Assembly (NCBI GenBank): GCA_020832235.1 | Contig: JAFIEZ010000007.1 | Span: forward strand, 186,001-250,000 | Length of the DNA stretch: 64,000 nucleotides | DNA from: Bacteroidota bacterium | GTDB lineage: Bacteria; Bacteroidota; Rhodothermia; Balneolales; HLUCCA01 | Direction: 5' to 3' | Part shown: positions 51,591 through 60,430 of the stretch, piece by piece | Position numbering within the stretch: position 1 is the stretch's first letter | Layout: every line of letters starts with the position of its first letter | The notes under the pieces: generated by a model | The model's database searches: none | Told to the model about the DNA's origin: nothing | Seen by the model: only the letters and a program-made list of their open reading frames with translations | Position numbers and translations under genes: made by a program

Positions 51591-53099
51591 ATGCAGAATC
51601 CCCTATTCAGACAGGCTCGTTTTTTCCTGCTCTGGCAAACAGATCCGGCCGGAGCTTTACATGAATTTATCTACGAAATTCGAAAAAAGGGCCTGTTTGA
51701 ACCCGATATTGTTGAATACAATCAAGGGGATATCGTTTTAAAAGAGGGAGAAAAAACGAAGTTTCTGTTCATCCTAATGGATGGCTGTGTAAGACTGTAT
51801 AAACAAGAGGAGGGGGCATCTATACCCGTTACCGATATTGAGCCTGGCGGGTTATTCGGGGTGATGTCGTTTTTTTCAAATAAGCATGCGCTCACCACAG
51901 CGGTTGTTGATAAGGAAGCAAAAATATTCAGACTCAACAAACAACAGGTTGAGCATATCCTCACCGGAGACATGACCCTTTCCACCATGGGTCGTCAGAT
52001 GCTTACAGCTAACTTGATGGACCGATATGCACATGTGATTCAGCTCAATGTTCAGCTTAAAAAAATGAACCATGAGATTGATCTTGAACATAGTAAACTA
52101 CAGGAGGCGATGAGGGAGCTCAAAAGTGCCCATAATCGCCTTGTACATCAGGAGAAGATGGCAACGTTGGGTCAACTCGTGGCAGGCGTTGCTCACGAAA
52201 TTAACAATCCCGCCGCAGCATTAGAGAACGCAGTAAGCTACCTGGCAGACTTACTGCCCGAACTCTTCAAAAATGATACGAGTAAAACCCACCAGACAAG
52301 ACAGCGATTTTTTATTAGAGGGGTAGATTCGAGAAAAATCCAGACCTCTTCGAGTCGTGACAGTGAGCGGTTACTGCGATCTGTGTATCCATCCCTTAAA
52401 TCTTCGGAAATTCGAAAACTGGTTTTACTTGATGATGACGGCTTAGATGAAATATCGAAGCTCTACAAAGCGAAGAAACTGGATGAGCTGAGAATTTGTC
52501 TCGATTACATGGAAGCGGGAATGCATCTTCGACTGATTCGTATCACAACAGAACGGATCGGAGGCCTTGTGAAAAGCCTGAAACGCTATAGCCGACAAGG
52601 AAGCAGTGAGGTGCTCGCTATCAATTTACGTGAGGGTATTATGGATACACTGCATGTATTGGGTAATCGACTTAAAGATATAAAAGTCCATCTGGATGTT
52701 GACGAAACACTGCCGGATGTAAAGGCAGATCCAGCTGAAATGAATCAGGTATGGACCAATATTGTGGTGAACGCATGTGACATCCTAAATGATAAAGGCC
52801 ATATTGACATCATTTCGGAGGTTACCTCAAAGGCTGTCATCATCAGAATAGGCGACGACGGACCAGGTGTACCGGAAGAGCTCAGGGAGACGATATTCAA
52901 ACCTAGTTTCACGACCCGCAACAGCAGTGGTAACTACGGACTTGGTCTTGGTTTATCCATCTCCAGGGAATTGATTATGAAACACGGCGGCACCATTGAG
53001 GTTATCAGCAGCCGCTACGGTGGAGCAGAGTTCGTTATTACCATGCCACGGTATGAACTTACGCCAAACCGGATTATGTCTGAAATCAGCGTCTATTAA
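51591..53099 (+). CDS. Histidine kinase with cyclic-nucleotide-binding domain and inserted DHp domain
   Basis: A 502-residue soluble kinase. Residues ~35-135 form a cNMP-binding (CAP/CRP-like) beta-roll (EKTKFLFILMDGCVRLY, GGLFGVMSFF). A helical linker leads to the H-box EKMATLGQLVAGVAHEINNP with His202. The catalytic ATPase domain has N-box Asn394, GDDGPGVPEE and GLGLGLSIS. The second DHp helix (ERIGGLVKSLKRYSR) starts ~120 residues after His202, so ~70-80 residues are inserted in the DHp domain. No membrane helix. It should sense a cytosolic nucleotide or similar ligand and signal to the neighbouring receiver. Confidence 0.9.
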   Translation: MQNPLFRQARFFLLWQTDPAGALHEFIYEIRKKGLFEPDIVEYNQGDIVLKEGEKTKFLFILMDGCVRLYKQEEGASIPVTDIEPGGLFGVMSFFSNKHALTTAVVDKEAKIFRLNKQQVEHILTGDMTLSTMGRQMLTANLMDRYAHVIQLNVQLKKMNHEIDLEHSKLQEAMRELKSAHNRLVHQEKMATLGQLVAGVAHEINNPAAALENAVSYLADLLPELFKNDTSKTHQTRQRFFIRGVDSRKIQTSSSRDSERLLRSVYPSLKSSEIRKLVLLDDDGLDEISKLYKAKKLDELRICLDYMEAGMHLRLIRITTERIGGLVKSLKRYSRQGSSEVLAINLREGIMDTLHVLGNRLKDIKVHLDVDETLPDVKADPAEMNQVWTNIVVNACDILNDKGHIDIISEVTSKAVIIRIGDDGPGVPEELRETIFKPSFTTRNSSGNYGLGLGLSISRELIMKHGGTIEVISSRYGGAEFVITMPRYELTPNRIMSEISVY

Positions 53100-53212
53100 C
53101 AGCTTTTTCTGTATTCTTTAAATAAGAAATGCCAGCCATCCTTTCAGACAGCTGGCATCCCACAACACGACACAAGATCTAATTTCTCTAAACGGCTTTT
53201 TGGGTTAAAATA

Positions 53213-53242
53213 GGGAGGACTCAATAAAAATTGATTCCTCCC
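53213..53242 (-). terminator. Hairpin downstream of tonB
   Basis: GGGAGGA (53213-53219) pairs with TCCTCCC (53236-53242), and the stem extends inward by CTCAA/TTGAT with one mismatch around a six-base loop. On the minus strand a tattttaac stretch follows, so it can end tonB transcription. A weaker ATGCCAGC/GCTGGCAT hairpin (53129-53158) lies nearer the kinase gene. Confidence 0.5.
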
Positions 53243-53300
53243 GTTAAATACTCTCCAGTGAATAGCTATGCCGTTTATCCAGGAACACGAAGTATCAAAT

Positions 53301-53990
53301 TTATCGGCTGTTCGAACGATCTGCCTGTGACAGTCGGAAGGTAATGGGCAGAGTGTAGCGAACCTTAACAGGTTGCCCTCGCTGCATACCGGGTGTGAAA
53401 CGAGCCTGACGTACTGCTTCAATAGCAGCTTCATCAGCACCGCCACCAATTCCGCGTACTACTACGGGGTTGTGTACACGGCCTTCTTCATCAATGATGA
53501 ACTGAACCATTACACGCCCCTCAATACCGGCCAATCGAGCGATTTCAGGGTAAACGATTTTGCTCTGGAGCTGGGCCAATCCACCGATGAGTTCGGGCAT
53601 TCTTTCTACCACTACGAAGATTTCAGGCTCCTCCTCTTCATCACTCGCCATAGGTGCGGGGGGCGGTGGTAATTCCAGCGGACCGTCCAGATCCAGCTCA
53701 AAACCAAGGTCTAATATGTCGTCATCAACGATTGCATCGTTGGGTACTTCTATAGGAACAGGGGGTCGGGGTGGTGGTGGCGGAGTTTCAATCTGCTCCG
53801 TCTGAATTATTTCCTCTATTTCCACTACATCTTGCTCTGCGGCTGTAAAGGCAACTTCCCGGTCAATATCAAAATTGATGCGGAACATTGCTATAAAGAT
53901 CAATAATGTGGTTATTGTTCCAAATTTCATGTACAATTGATGGTGCCTGTGTATATCGGCATGCGGCTTTTTAAAACGAATGAGGTTCAT
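53301..53990 (-). CDS. tonB: TonB energy transducer protein
   Basis: A 229-residue TonB-like protein. An N-terminal helix (about 23-37) is preceded by a basic segment, a Pro-rich spacer (ETPPPPPRPPVPIEVP) spans the periplasm, and the C-terminal domain (about 135-220) has YPEIARLAGIEGRVMVQFIIDEEG, VVRGIG and ARFTPGMQRGQPVKVRYTLPITF, the TonB-C fold. It passes proton-motive energy to TonB-dependent outer-membrane receptors. No exbB/exbD genes are adjacent. Transcribed away from dnaE across a 312-base region. Confidence 0.92.
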   Translation of the reverse strand: MNLIRFKKPHADIHRHHQLYMKFGTITTLLIFIAMFRINFDIDREVAFTAAEQDVVEIEEIIQTEQIETPPPPPRPPVPIEVPNDAIVDDDILDLGFELDLDGPLELPPPPAPMASDEEEEPEIFVVVERMPELIGGLAQLQSKIVYPEIARLAGIEGRVMVQFIIDEEGRVHNPVVVRGIGGGADEAAIEAVRQARFTPGMQRGQPVKVRYTLPITFRLSQADRSNSR

Positions 53991-54302
53991 TTTTCCTCCT
54001 GGATTTTTATCGGTTCCACCTTTATTAGGTTGCTATAAAGATGCGGTCATTCTGACCATTTTGCCTTACACGTATTGCCCGTCATTTAACATATTTTGCT
54101 AAGATCGCATTTTACCGTATAAAAGCGCTTTATTATACTATATAATACGATTTTAGTTGCGCAAAAATTGTTCTAAAAAGGGCTTCCCAAATAATCAATA
54201 GAGACCTTAAGGCAATTTTTGGTTATGTTTGATATATGTGCGAACAAAATCGCTCATTAGAAGAAAAACCACACGTAAATAATCATCACCAAACAGATAC
54301 CT
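53991..54302. promoter_or_regulatory. Divergent tonB/dnaE region with two adjoining palindromes
   Basis: 312 bases with no gene. AAAGCGCTTT (54122-54131) is a perfect palindrome and abuts TATTATA-CTA-TATAATA (54131-54147), a perfect 7-base inverted repeat. TATAAT occurs at 54141-54146. These look like promoter or operator elements; I see nothing else. Confidence 0.4.
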
Positions 54303-57300
54303 GTGCCTACGTTTTCTCATCTCCATTGCCATACACAATACAGCATGCTCGATGGTGCTGCTGTTATCGACAAATTGATTGATAAAGCCTGCTCCTGTGG
54401 TATGCCCGCTATCTCCATTACCGATCATGGCAATATGTTCGGTGTACCATCATTTGTTAATGAAGCGCGCAAGAAGGGAGTAAAACCTATTATTGGATGC
54501 GAGTTTTATGTAACACCAACCCGCATGGAAGACCGCGATAACAAAGAGCGATACCATCAGGTTCTTCTGGCTAAAAACACTACCGGGTACAAAAACCTCA
54601 TCAAACTCACCTCCATGGGTTTCGTCAAGGGGCTCTACTACAAGCCGAGAATTGATAAACAGGTACTAAGGGAACATGCTGAGGGAATCATTGCCACTAC
54701 CTGTTGCCTGGCCAGTGAGGTGAATCAAACCATACTTCGCTTTGGAGAGGCGGAGGGCAAAAAAGTATTTGAATGGTATTTGGATGTTTTTGGTGATGAC
54801 TATTACATCGAATTACAACGGCACGGACTGCGCGATCAGGAAATTTGCAACGAAGTGCTTATCCGTTGGGCAAAAGAGTATAACGTGAAGATGATTGCCA
54901 CCAACGATTCACATTATGTTGACCGGCAAGATTCCGAAGCCCACGACATACTGCTTGCCTTGCAGACCAACGCCGATATAAATGATCCGAAGCGGTTCAG
55001 GTTTACCGACGACAATAACCAGCTCAACAGCGAGTTCTACCTGAAGTCGCCGGATGAAATGGCGCAGCTTTTCAGGGATGTACCCGAAGCCATCGATAAT
55101 ACCAACGAAATTGTTGATAAGGTTGACGACATTAAACTCTCATCGGAGCTCTTGCTTCCGCACTATCAAGTTCCCGATGGATATGCCTCAATGGACGATT
55201 ATCTGCGCTATCTTACGTACGAGGGTGCCCGAAAGAAATACAAAGAGCTTACCGCTGAGGTGACCGAACGTATTGAAATGGAGCTCAATATTATCAAAAA
55301 TATGGGCTTTGCCGGATACTTCCTTATTGTTCAGGGCTTCACTACAGAGGCCAGAAACAGGGGGGTGTATGTGGGTCCCGGTCGAGGTTCTGCCGCTGGT
55401 AGCGTGGTGGCCTACTGCATCGGAATTATCAATATTGATCCCATCCGTTATGGGCTGCTCTTCGAGCGATTTCTCAACCCGGAAAGGGTTTCACCTCCCG
55501 ATATAGATATTGATTTCGATGATGCCGGCCGACAGGCTGTGATTGATTATGTCGTTGACATGTATGGCCGCGATAACGTAGCTCAGATTGTAACGTACGG
55601 TACGATGAAGGCCAAAACGGCTATTCGGGATGTTGGCAGGGTTCTGGGAGTTCCCCTGATGGAGGTAAACCGTATCGCTAAATTATTTCCGGAAAAACCA
55701 GGCGTTGATACGTTTAAATCGGTACTGAATCCCGAGAAAAATCCTGATACCTACGATGAGATAGCCAAGCTATTTGATTCCGAAGATCCAGGCGTGCGGA
55801 AAATGATGCAGTTTGCCAAAACACTGGAAGGTTGTGCACGTCAAACCGGAATACATGCAGCAGGGGTAATTATTGCTCCGGGAAATGTATATGAATACGT
55901 CCCTGTTGCCCTTTCGAAAGAGAAGGATGTCATTACACAGTATGATGGTCCCAATGCTGAGGACTGTGGTCTGCTTAAGATGGACTTCCTCGGCCTCAAA
56001 ACGCTCTCCATCCTGAAAACGGCTATTCAATATGTGAAGGAGAATCATGCCATTGAGTACAACCTGGATGACGTTCCTTTGGATGATCTGAAAACCTATG
56101 AGTTATATCAGCGTGGAGACACGGTAGGCACCTTTCAGTTTGAGTCGGACGGTATGCGCAAATACCTCAAAGAACTCAAACCAACGGTAATGGATGACCT
56201 CATCGCCATGAATGCCCTGTACCGGCCTGGTCCGATGCAGTTTATCCCTCAGTATATCGAATGTAAACATGGTAAGCGTGAGGTGGAATACCCTCACGAA
56301 GACCTTATCCCGATACTGGAACCAACCTACGGTATCATGGTGTATCAGGAGCAGATCATGCAGGTAGCCCGCGAAATGGGAGGATACTCGTTGGGAGAAG
56401 CCGACATTTTGCGACGGGCCATGGGTAAGAAAAAGCCGGAGGAAATGGCCAAACAAAAGGCCATTTTTATGGATCGGGCTGTGAATGAGAAAAAATACGA
56501 CAAAAAGGTAGCTGAAGACGTATTCGATAAAATGGCTTTCTTTGCCGGGTATGGATTTAATAAATCGCACTCAGCAGCCTATTCGGTTGTAGCCTATCAT
56601 ACCGCTTATTTCAAGGCCAATTATCCGGCAGAGTACATGGCGGCTGTGCTGACGCACAATATGGGCGACATTAAAAAGATTTCCTCTTTTATTGAGGAGT
56701 GTCAGCATATTGGCATTCCAGTAGATGCGCCTAATATCAATACCGGTAAAGGTCAGTTTGTGGCGGTTGATGGGCGTATCCAGTACGGCATGGAGGCCAT
56801 CAAAGGCGCTGGTGCCAATGCCATTGCCGCAATTGTAGAGGAACGTACGGCCAATGGCGAATTTGCGTCAATTATGGACATGGTTTCGCGGGTGGATCTT
56901 AAAAATTGCAATAAGAAGACCATCGAAAGTTTAATTCAAGCCGGAGCTTTTGACAGTCTGCATCCCAATAGAAATCAGCTCATGTTATCGTTAGATGATA
57001 TTGTAATGTATGGTCAGCGTAAGCAGCAGGAGGACGCCCAAAGTCAGATAAGCCTGTTTGCCGATGCCAGCGGTGGCTCGGATCTGGTAGAGCCCCGGCT
57101 TCGTGATGCACCCATGTGGACGAGTATGGAGCGACTGAAATTGGAACGAGAGTTCATTGGCTTCTATCTGAGCGGACATCCGCTGGATCGTTTTAAAGAT
57201 GATACCCGATTGTTTTGTTCCCATCAATTGGGGGAAAGCCTGGCTTCGGCTCCTGAACGTGCCAATGTTACGGTGGCTGGTATTATCACTGTGGCAAGGC

Positions 57301-57779
57301 ATACGCGCGATAAAAAAGGCCGTCCCATAGCGTTTGTAACCATTGAAGATGAGCAGGGAAGTGCTGAATTGCTCATCTTCTCTGAGGCGTACGACAAGTT
57401 CATGAACCTTATCATGGTAGATAACCTGGTTGTAGTGGATGGATCAGCCGACAATGCCAGCGGTCAGCCAAAGGTTATTGTACGGAATATGGACAGGCTG
57501 GAAAATCTTCGTGAAAAAAACCAGGGACGTATTCGGCTTCGATTGAGGCTTTTTACAGACACACTGGAAACGGACGATCTCAAAGAGCTGAGTACATTGT
57601 TTAGCCAACACAAAGGACAAACACCCATAGCGATAGAGGTGTATTCAAAAGCTTCTAGACCCTTACGCATGAATATTCGCAAATTTGTGGTTGACCCGTC
57701 TGATCTACTTATGCGTGAAGTAAGGCATATACTGGGCTCCGAGAACGTGAGCTTCGAAAAGATGGATATAAACAGGTAG
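54303..57779 (+). CDS. dnaE: DNA polymerase III alpha subunit
   Basis: A 1158-residue replicative polymerase. The N-terminal PHP domain starts HLHCHTQYSMLDG and includes AISITDHGNMFG. The palm has GPGRGSAAGSVVAYCIGI (about 358-375) and PDIDIDFDD (399-407), with catalytic Asp402 and Asp404. The fingers/tHP region, helix-hairpin-helix (CNKKTIESLIQAGAFDSL) and OB domain (VTVAGIITVARHTRDKKGRPIAFVTIEDE) are complete. A GTG start is the best fit to the family's N-terminus; no ATG lies suitably near. No split or intein is evident. Monocistronic or with trxA 88 bases downstream. Confidence 0.96.
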   Translation: MPTFSHLHCHTQYSMLDGAAVIDKLIDKACSCGMPAISITDHGNMFGVPSFVNEARKKGVKPIIGCEFYVTPTRMEDRDNKERYHQVLLAKNTTGYKNLIKLTSMGFVKGLYYKPRIDKQVLREHAEGIIATTCCLASEVNQTILRFGEAEGKKVFEWYLDVFGDDYYIELQRHGLRDQEICNEVLIRWAKEYNVKMIATNDSHYVDRQDSEAHDILLALQTNADINDPKRFRFTDDNNQLNSEFYLKSPDEMAQLFRDVPEAIDNTNEIVDKVDDIKLSSELLLPHYQVPDGYASMDDYLRYLTYEGARKKYKELTAEVTERIEMELNIIKNMGFAGYFLIVQGFTTEARNRGVYVGPGRGSAAGSVVAYCIGIINIDPIRYGLLFERFLNPERVSPPDIDIDFDDAGRQAVIDYVVDMYGRDNVAQIVTYGTMKAKTAIRDVGRVLGVPLMEVNRIAKLFPEKPGVDTFKSVLNPEKNPDTYDEIAKLFDSEDPGVRKMMQFAKTLEGCARQTGIHAAGVIIAPGNVYEYVPVALSKEKDVITQYDGPNAEDCGLLKMDFLGLKTLSILKTAIQYVKENHAIEYNLDDVPLDDLKTYELYQRGDTVGTFQFESDGMRKYLKELKPTVMDDLIAMNALYRPGPMQFIPQYIECKHGKREVEYPHEDLIPILEPTYGIMVYQEQIMQVAREMGGYSLGEADILRRAMGKKKPEEMAKQKAIFMDRAVNEKKYDKKVAEDVFDKMAFFAGYGFNKSHSAAYSVVAYHTAYFKANYPAEYMAAVLTHNMGDIKKISSFIEECQHIGIPVDAPNINTGKGQFVAVDGRIQYGMEAIKGAGANAIAAIVEERTANGEFASIMDMVSRVDLKNCNKKTIESLIQAGAFDSLHPNRNQLMLSLDDIVMYGQRKQQEDAQSQISLFADASGGSDLVEPRLRDAPMWTSMERLKLEREFIGFYLSGHPLDRFKDDTRLFCSHQLGESLASAPERANVTVAGIITVARHTRDKKGRPIAFVTIEDEQGSAELLIFSEAYDKFMNLIMVDNLVVVDGSADNASGQPKVIVRNMDRLENLREKNQGRIRLRLRLFTDTLETDDLKELSTLFSQHKGQTPIAIEVYSKASRPLRMNIRKFVVDPSDLLMREVRHILGSENVSFEKMDINR

Positions 57780-57873
57780 CCTTTTGCAACCTTTTGAAGT
57801 ATTTTCAAATCATAAATCGTATATTGTTGTCGAAACATGTAAATACAACTAAATCTAATATAGGAAAATGATT

Positions 57874-58197
57874 ATGGGAAAAGCATTAGCAGTAACAGAT
57901 GCTACATTTGAAGATGAAGTAATGAAGTCAGACGTACCAGTTTTGGTAGACTTTTGGGCAGAATGGTGCGGTCCATGCCGTATGATTGGCCCCATCGTGG
58001 AAGAGCTGGCCGGTGAGTACGAAGGCAAAGCGAAAATTACCAAGGTAGATGTGGATTCAAATCCAGACATTTCCATGAAATTCGGAATTCGCAGCATTCC
58101 CACATTGCTGATTTTCAAAAATGGCGAAGTGGTGGATCAGGTTATTGGCGCAGTTCCAAAAACACATTTGAAAAAACAGCTCGACGCACAGCTGTAA
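57874..58197 (+). CDS. trxA: Thioredoxin
   Basis: A ~107-residue thioredoxin with WAEWCGPCR active site, FWAEW before it and the cis-Pro stretch [15 protein letters not shown]. It reduces disulfides in the cytosol using thioredoxin reductase. I chose the second ATG, six bases downstream of the first, because the agga site gives an eight-base spacer there and the resulting N-terminus MGKALAVTD is typical. An intrinsic terminator follows the gene. Confidence 0.95.
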   Translation: MGKALAVTDATFEDEVMKSDVPVLVDFWAEWCGPCRMIGPIVEELAGEYEGKAKITKVDVDSNPDISMKFGIRSIPTLLIFKNGEVVDQVIGAVPKTHLKKQLDAQL

Positions 58198-58215
58198 GAA
58201 AGTAGAAGTTCTTTC

Positions 58216-58249
58216 AAAAGCCCGTGAACAACGTTTACGGGCTTTTTTT
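58216..58249 (+). terminator. Intrinsic terminator after trxA
   Basis: AAAAGCCCGT (58216-58225) pairs with ACGGGCTTTT (58237-58246) around an 11-base loop, ending in a run of T. A strong Rho-independent terminator. Confidence 0.9.
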
Positions 58250-58354
58250 ATGTCAATACCTCAATAACTGTGCCAAATGTTTCAAGAGATGAGCATAAAT
58301 GAACGTAATTTGTGCGAAAAATTGTTATCATGCATCAATTGAACAAAATCAGCT

Positions 58355-58936
58355 ATGTTTCAGGTACAGCAAACGTTAATTTCAGACGACATCGCACATG
58401 CGAAATTTGCATGCCAGCTAACGGCATGTAAGGGAGCTTGCTGTGTAGTTGGAGAGGCCGGCGCTCCCGTAGAACAACGTGAGTTGTCTATTTTGAACAA
58501 AGCCTGGAATTTGCTTAAAAACGAAGTTCGGGAAGAGGCTCGCGTCGTGGTTGAAACCAAAGGGCTCATTGCTTCCAGAAATGGTGGATATGAGCTGGCC
58601 TGTGTAGATGACAAAGAATGTGTTTTTGTGCAATATGACGCACTCGGAGTTGCCAAATGCTCCATCCAAAAAGCTTTTTATGAAGGGCGGATTGATTGGG
58701 AGAAGCCGCTCAGTTGTCATCTTTTTCCCATTCGTATCACCAGCATAGGTGAGTACGACTATCTGAATTTCGAATTTGTACCTGAAATCTGTTCGCCTGC
58801 CGTAACCCATGGGCAAGAACAGAATGTTTACCTCGCTGAGTTTTTAGACGGTCCGCTTATTCGTAAGTATGGTAAGGATTGGTATGATGAATTCCTCGCT
58901 GCGTGTCGGTACGTCCGTAATTTACAGGAGGCCTAA
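58355..58936 (+). CDS. DUF3109 family cysteine-rich protein
   Basis: A 193-residue protein with the Cys cluster CQLTACKGACCVVGEAGAP (about 20-38), further cysteines at C72 and C85-like positions and a late HLFPIRI and EICSPA pattern. DUF3109 is a conserved family of Bacteroidota and relatives with likely zinc or iron-sulfur binding; its role is unknown. It ends two bases before rpoN, so it is probably cotranscribed with it. Weak ribosome site. Confidence 0.88.
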   Translation: MFQVQQTLISDDIAHAKFACQLTACKGACCVVGEAGAPVEQRELSILNKAWNLLKNEVREEARVVVETKGLIASRNGGYELACVDDKECVFVQYDALGVAKCSIQKAFYEGRIDWEKPLSCHLFPIRITSIGEYDYLNFEFVPEICSPAVTHGQEQNVYLAEFLDGPLIRKYGKDWYDEFLAACRYVRNLQEA

Positions 58937-58938
58937 GG

Positions 58939-60417
58939 ATGATGCACTCCGGTCAATTTCTCGGGCAGCGACAAACCATGCAGCAGCGGCTTTCGCCCCA
59001 ACAGATACAGTATATCAAACTGCTTCAGCTTCCAACCGTATCCATTGAAATGCGCATCAAGGAAGAGTTAGAACAGAATCCACTGCTGGAAGAGTATGGC
59101 GAGGATCATCCAGAGCGAAATGACGAACGTTCAACCGAGGAAGACCAGCAAGATACAACCGAGTCGACCGACGAACTCTCCGAAATAGATTGGGACAGTA
59201 TACTCGCCAATAACGATTATGAAGGCAAAAGCTACTCAGGAGCGAATGGCGAAGATTGGGTTGAAATACCGAAACCCTATTACGAAAACCTCCTCGAAGA
59301 TATGGAACGCCAGGTAAGTCTGTTAAATCTGAACGAAAAAGAACAGCTTATTGCAGAACAAATAATTGGTTCAATCGATGAGGATGGCTATCTCAGGCGA
59401 GACCTTAATGCCATTGTAGATAGTATAATATTCAACTCAGGAGCGTATATACAGCTCTTCGAGGCAGAGGATGTTCTAAAAAGGGTACAAAGATTAGACC
59501 CACCCGGTATTGCAGCCCGTGACCTCAGAGAATGCCTTTTGCTCCAACTCGAACAGCTTCCGCACAATGATCCAGGGAGAACTAACGCGCTAAAAATTTT
59601 GCGTGACGAATGGGAAGCCTTCGAAAAGAAACACTTCGATAAAGTACAGAAAAAACTGAATCTTACAGATGAGCAGCTACGAGAAGCCTACGAGTGTATT
59701 CAAAGTTTAGACCCCAAGCCAGGAGGGAATACCAGCGGCGATGAAGTACTCAGCTATATTGTTCCCGACTTTACCGTGTATTATCAACCTTCAGAAGAAG
59801 AGAAGGAGCGAGGCGATTTTATCATCGAATTACACAGGAAAAACATGCCTGCTTTGCGTATTTCACGTGCGTACAAAACCATGTGGGATGAACTGCAACG
59901 AAAAGCCTCCAGAAACGATGCAGACAACGAAACAAAGAGTTTTATCAAAACGAAAATGGATGCAGCCCGATCTTTTATGGAGGCCATACAGCAGCGATCC
60001 AACACACTGATGAATGTGATGCGTACCATCGTCTCGCTTCAGGAGACCTTTTTTCGATTTGGAACAACACTCAGACCCATGATACTCAAAGATATCGCAG
60101 ATCGAATTGGGATGGACATATCTACAATATCCAGAGTTGTGAACGGCAAGTATGTTCAGACCGAGTTTGGCGTTTATGAGCTGAAGTACTTTTTTAATGA
60201 AGGGATTGAAACAGAAGACGGTGAATCAGCATCGAACAGGGATGTTAAAAATCATATTGTAGAGCTGATCAGCAATGAAAATAAAAGTAAACCGCTTAGT
60301 GACGATGCGATTGCAGATAGCTTGAAAAGCATGGGTTTTATTGTAGCAAGAAGAACCGTTTCAAAATACAGAGAGCAACTGGGCTTGCCTGTGGCCAGAC
60401 TTAGAAAAACCCTCTGA
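58939..60417 (+). CDS. rpoN: RNA polymerase sigma-54 factor
   Basis: A 492-residue sigma-54. Region I is RQTMQQRLSPQQIQYIKLLQLP with the Gln/Leu-rich start and IKEELEQNPLLEE, followed by an acidic linker (about 55-90). The core-binding domain (about 110-300), the HTH (LKDIADRIGMDISTISRVVNGKYVQTEFGVYELKYFF) and the C-terminal RpoN box ARRTVSKYRE (470-479) are complete. It recognises -24/-12 promoters and needs an enhancer-binding AAA protein; none is in the window. An aggag site precedes the start. Confidence 0.96.
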   Translation: MMHSGQFLGQRQTMQQRLSPQQIQYIKLLQLPTVSIEMRIKEELEQNPLLEEYGEDHPERNDERSTEEDQQDTTESTDELSEIDWDSILANNDYEGKSYSGANGEDWVEIPKPYYENLLEDMERQVSLLNLNEKEQLIAEQIIGSIDEDGYLRRDLNAIVDSIIFNSGAYIQLFEAEDVLKRVQRLDPPGIAARDLRECLLLQLEQLPHNDPGRTNALKILRDEWEAFEKKHFDKVQKKLNLTDEQLREAYECIQSLDPKPGGNTSGDEVLSYIVPDFTVYYQPSEEEKERGDFIIELHRKNMPALRISRAYKTMWDELQRKASRNDADNETKSFIKTKMDAARSFMEAIQQRSNTLMNVMRTIVSLQETFFRFGTTLRPMILKDIADRIGMDISTISRVVNGKYVQTEFGVYELKYFFNEGIETEDGESASNRDVKNHIVELISNENKSKPLSDDAIADSLKSMGFIVARRTVSKYREQLGLPVARLRKTL

Positions 60418-60430
60418 GTCAAAGTAATAA

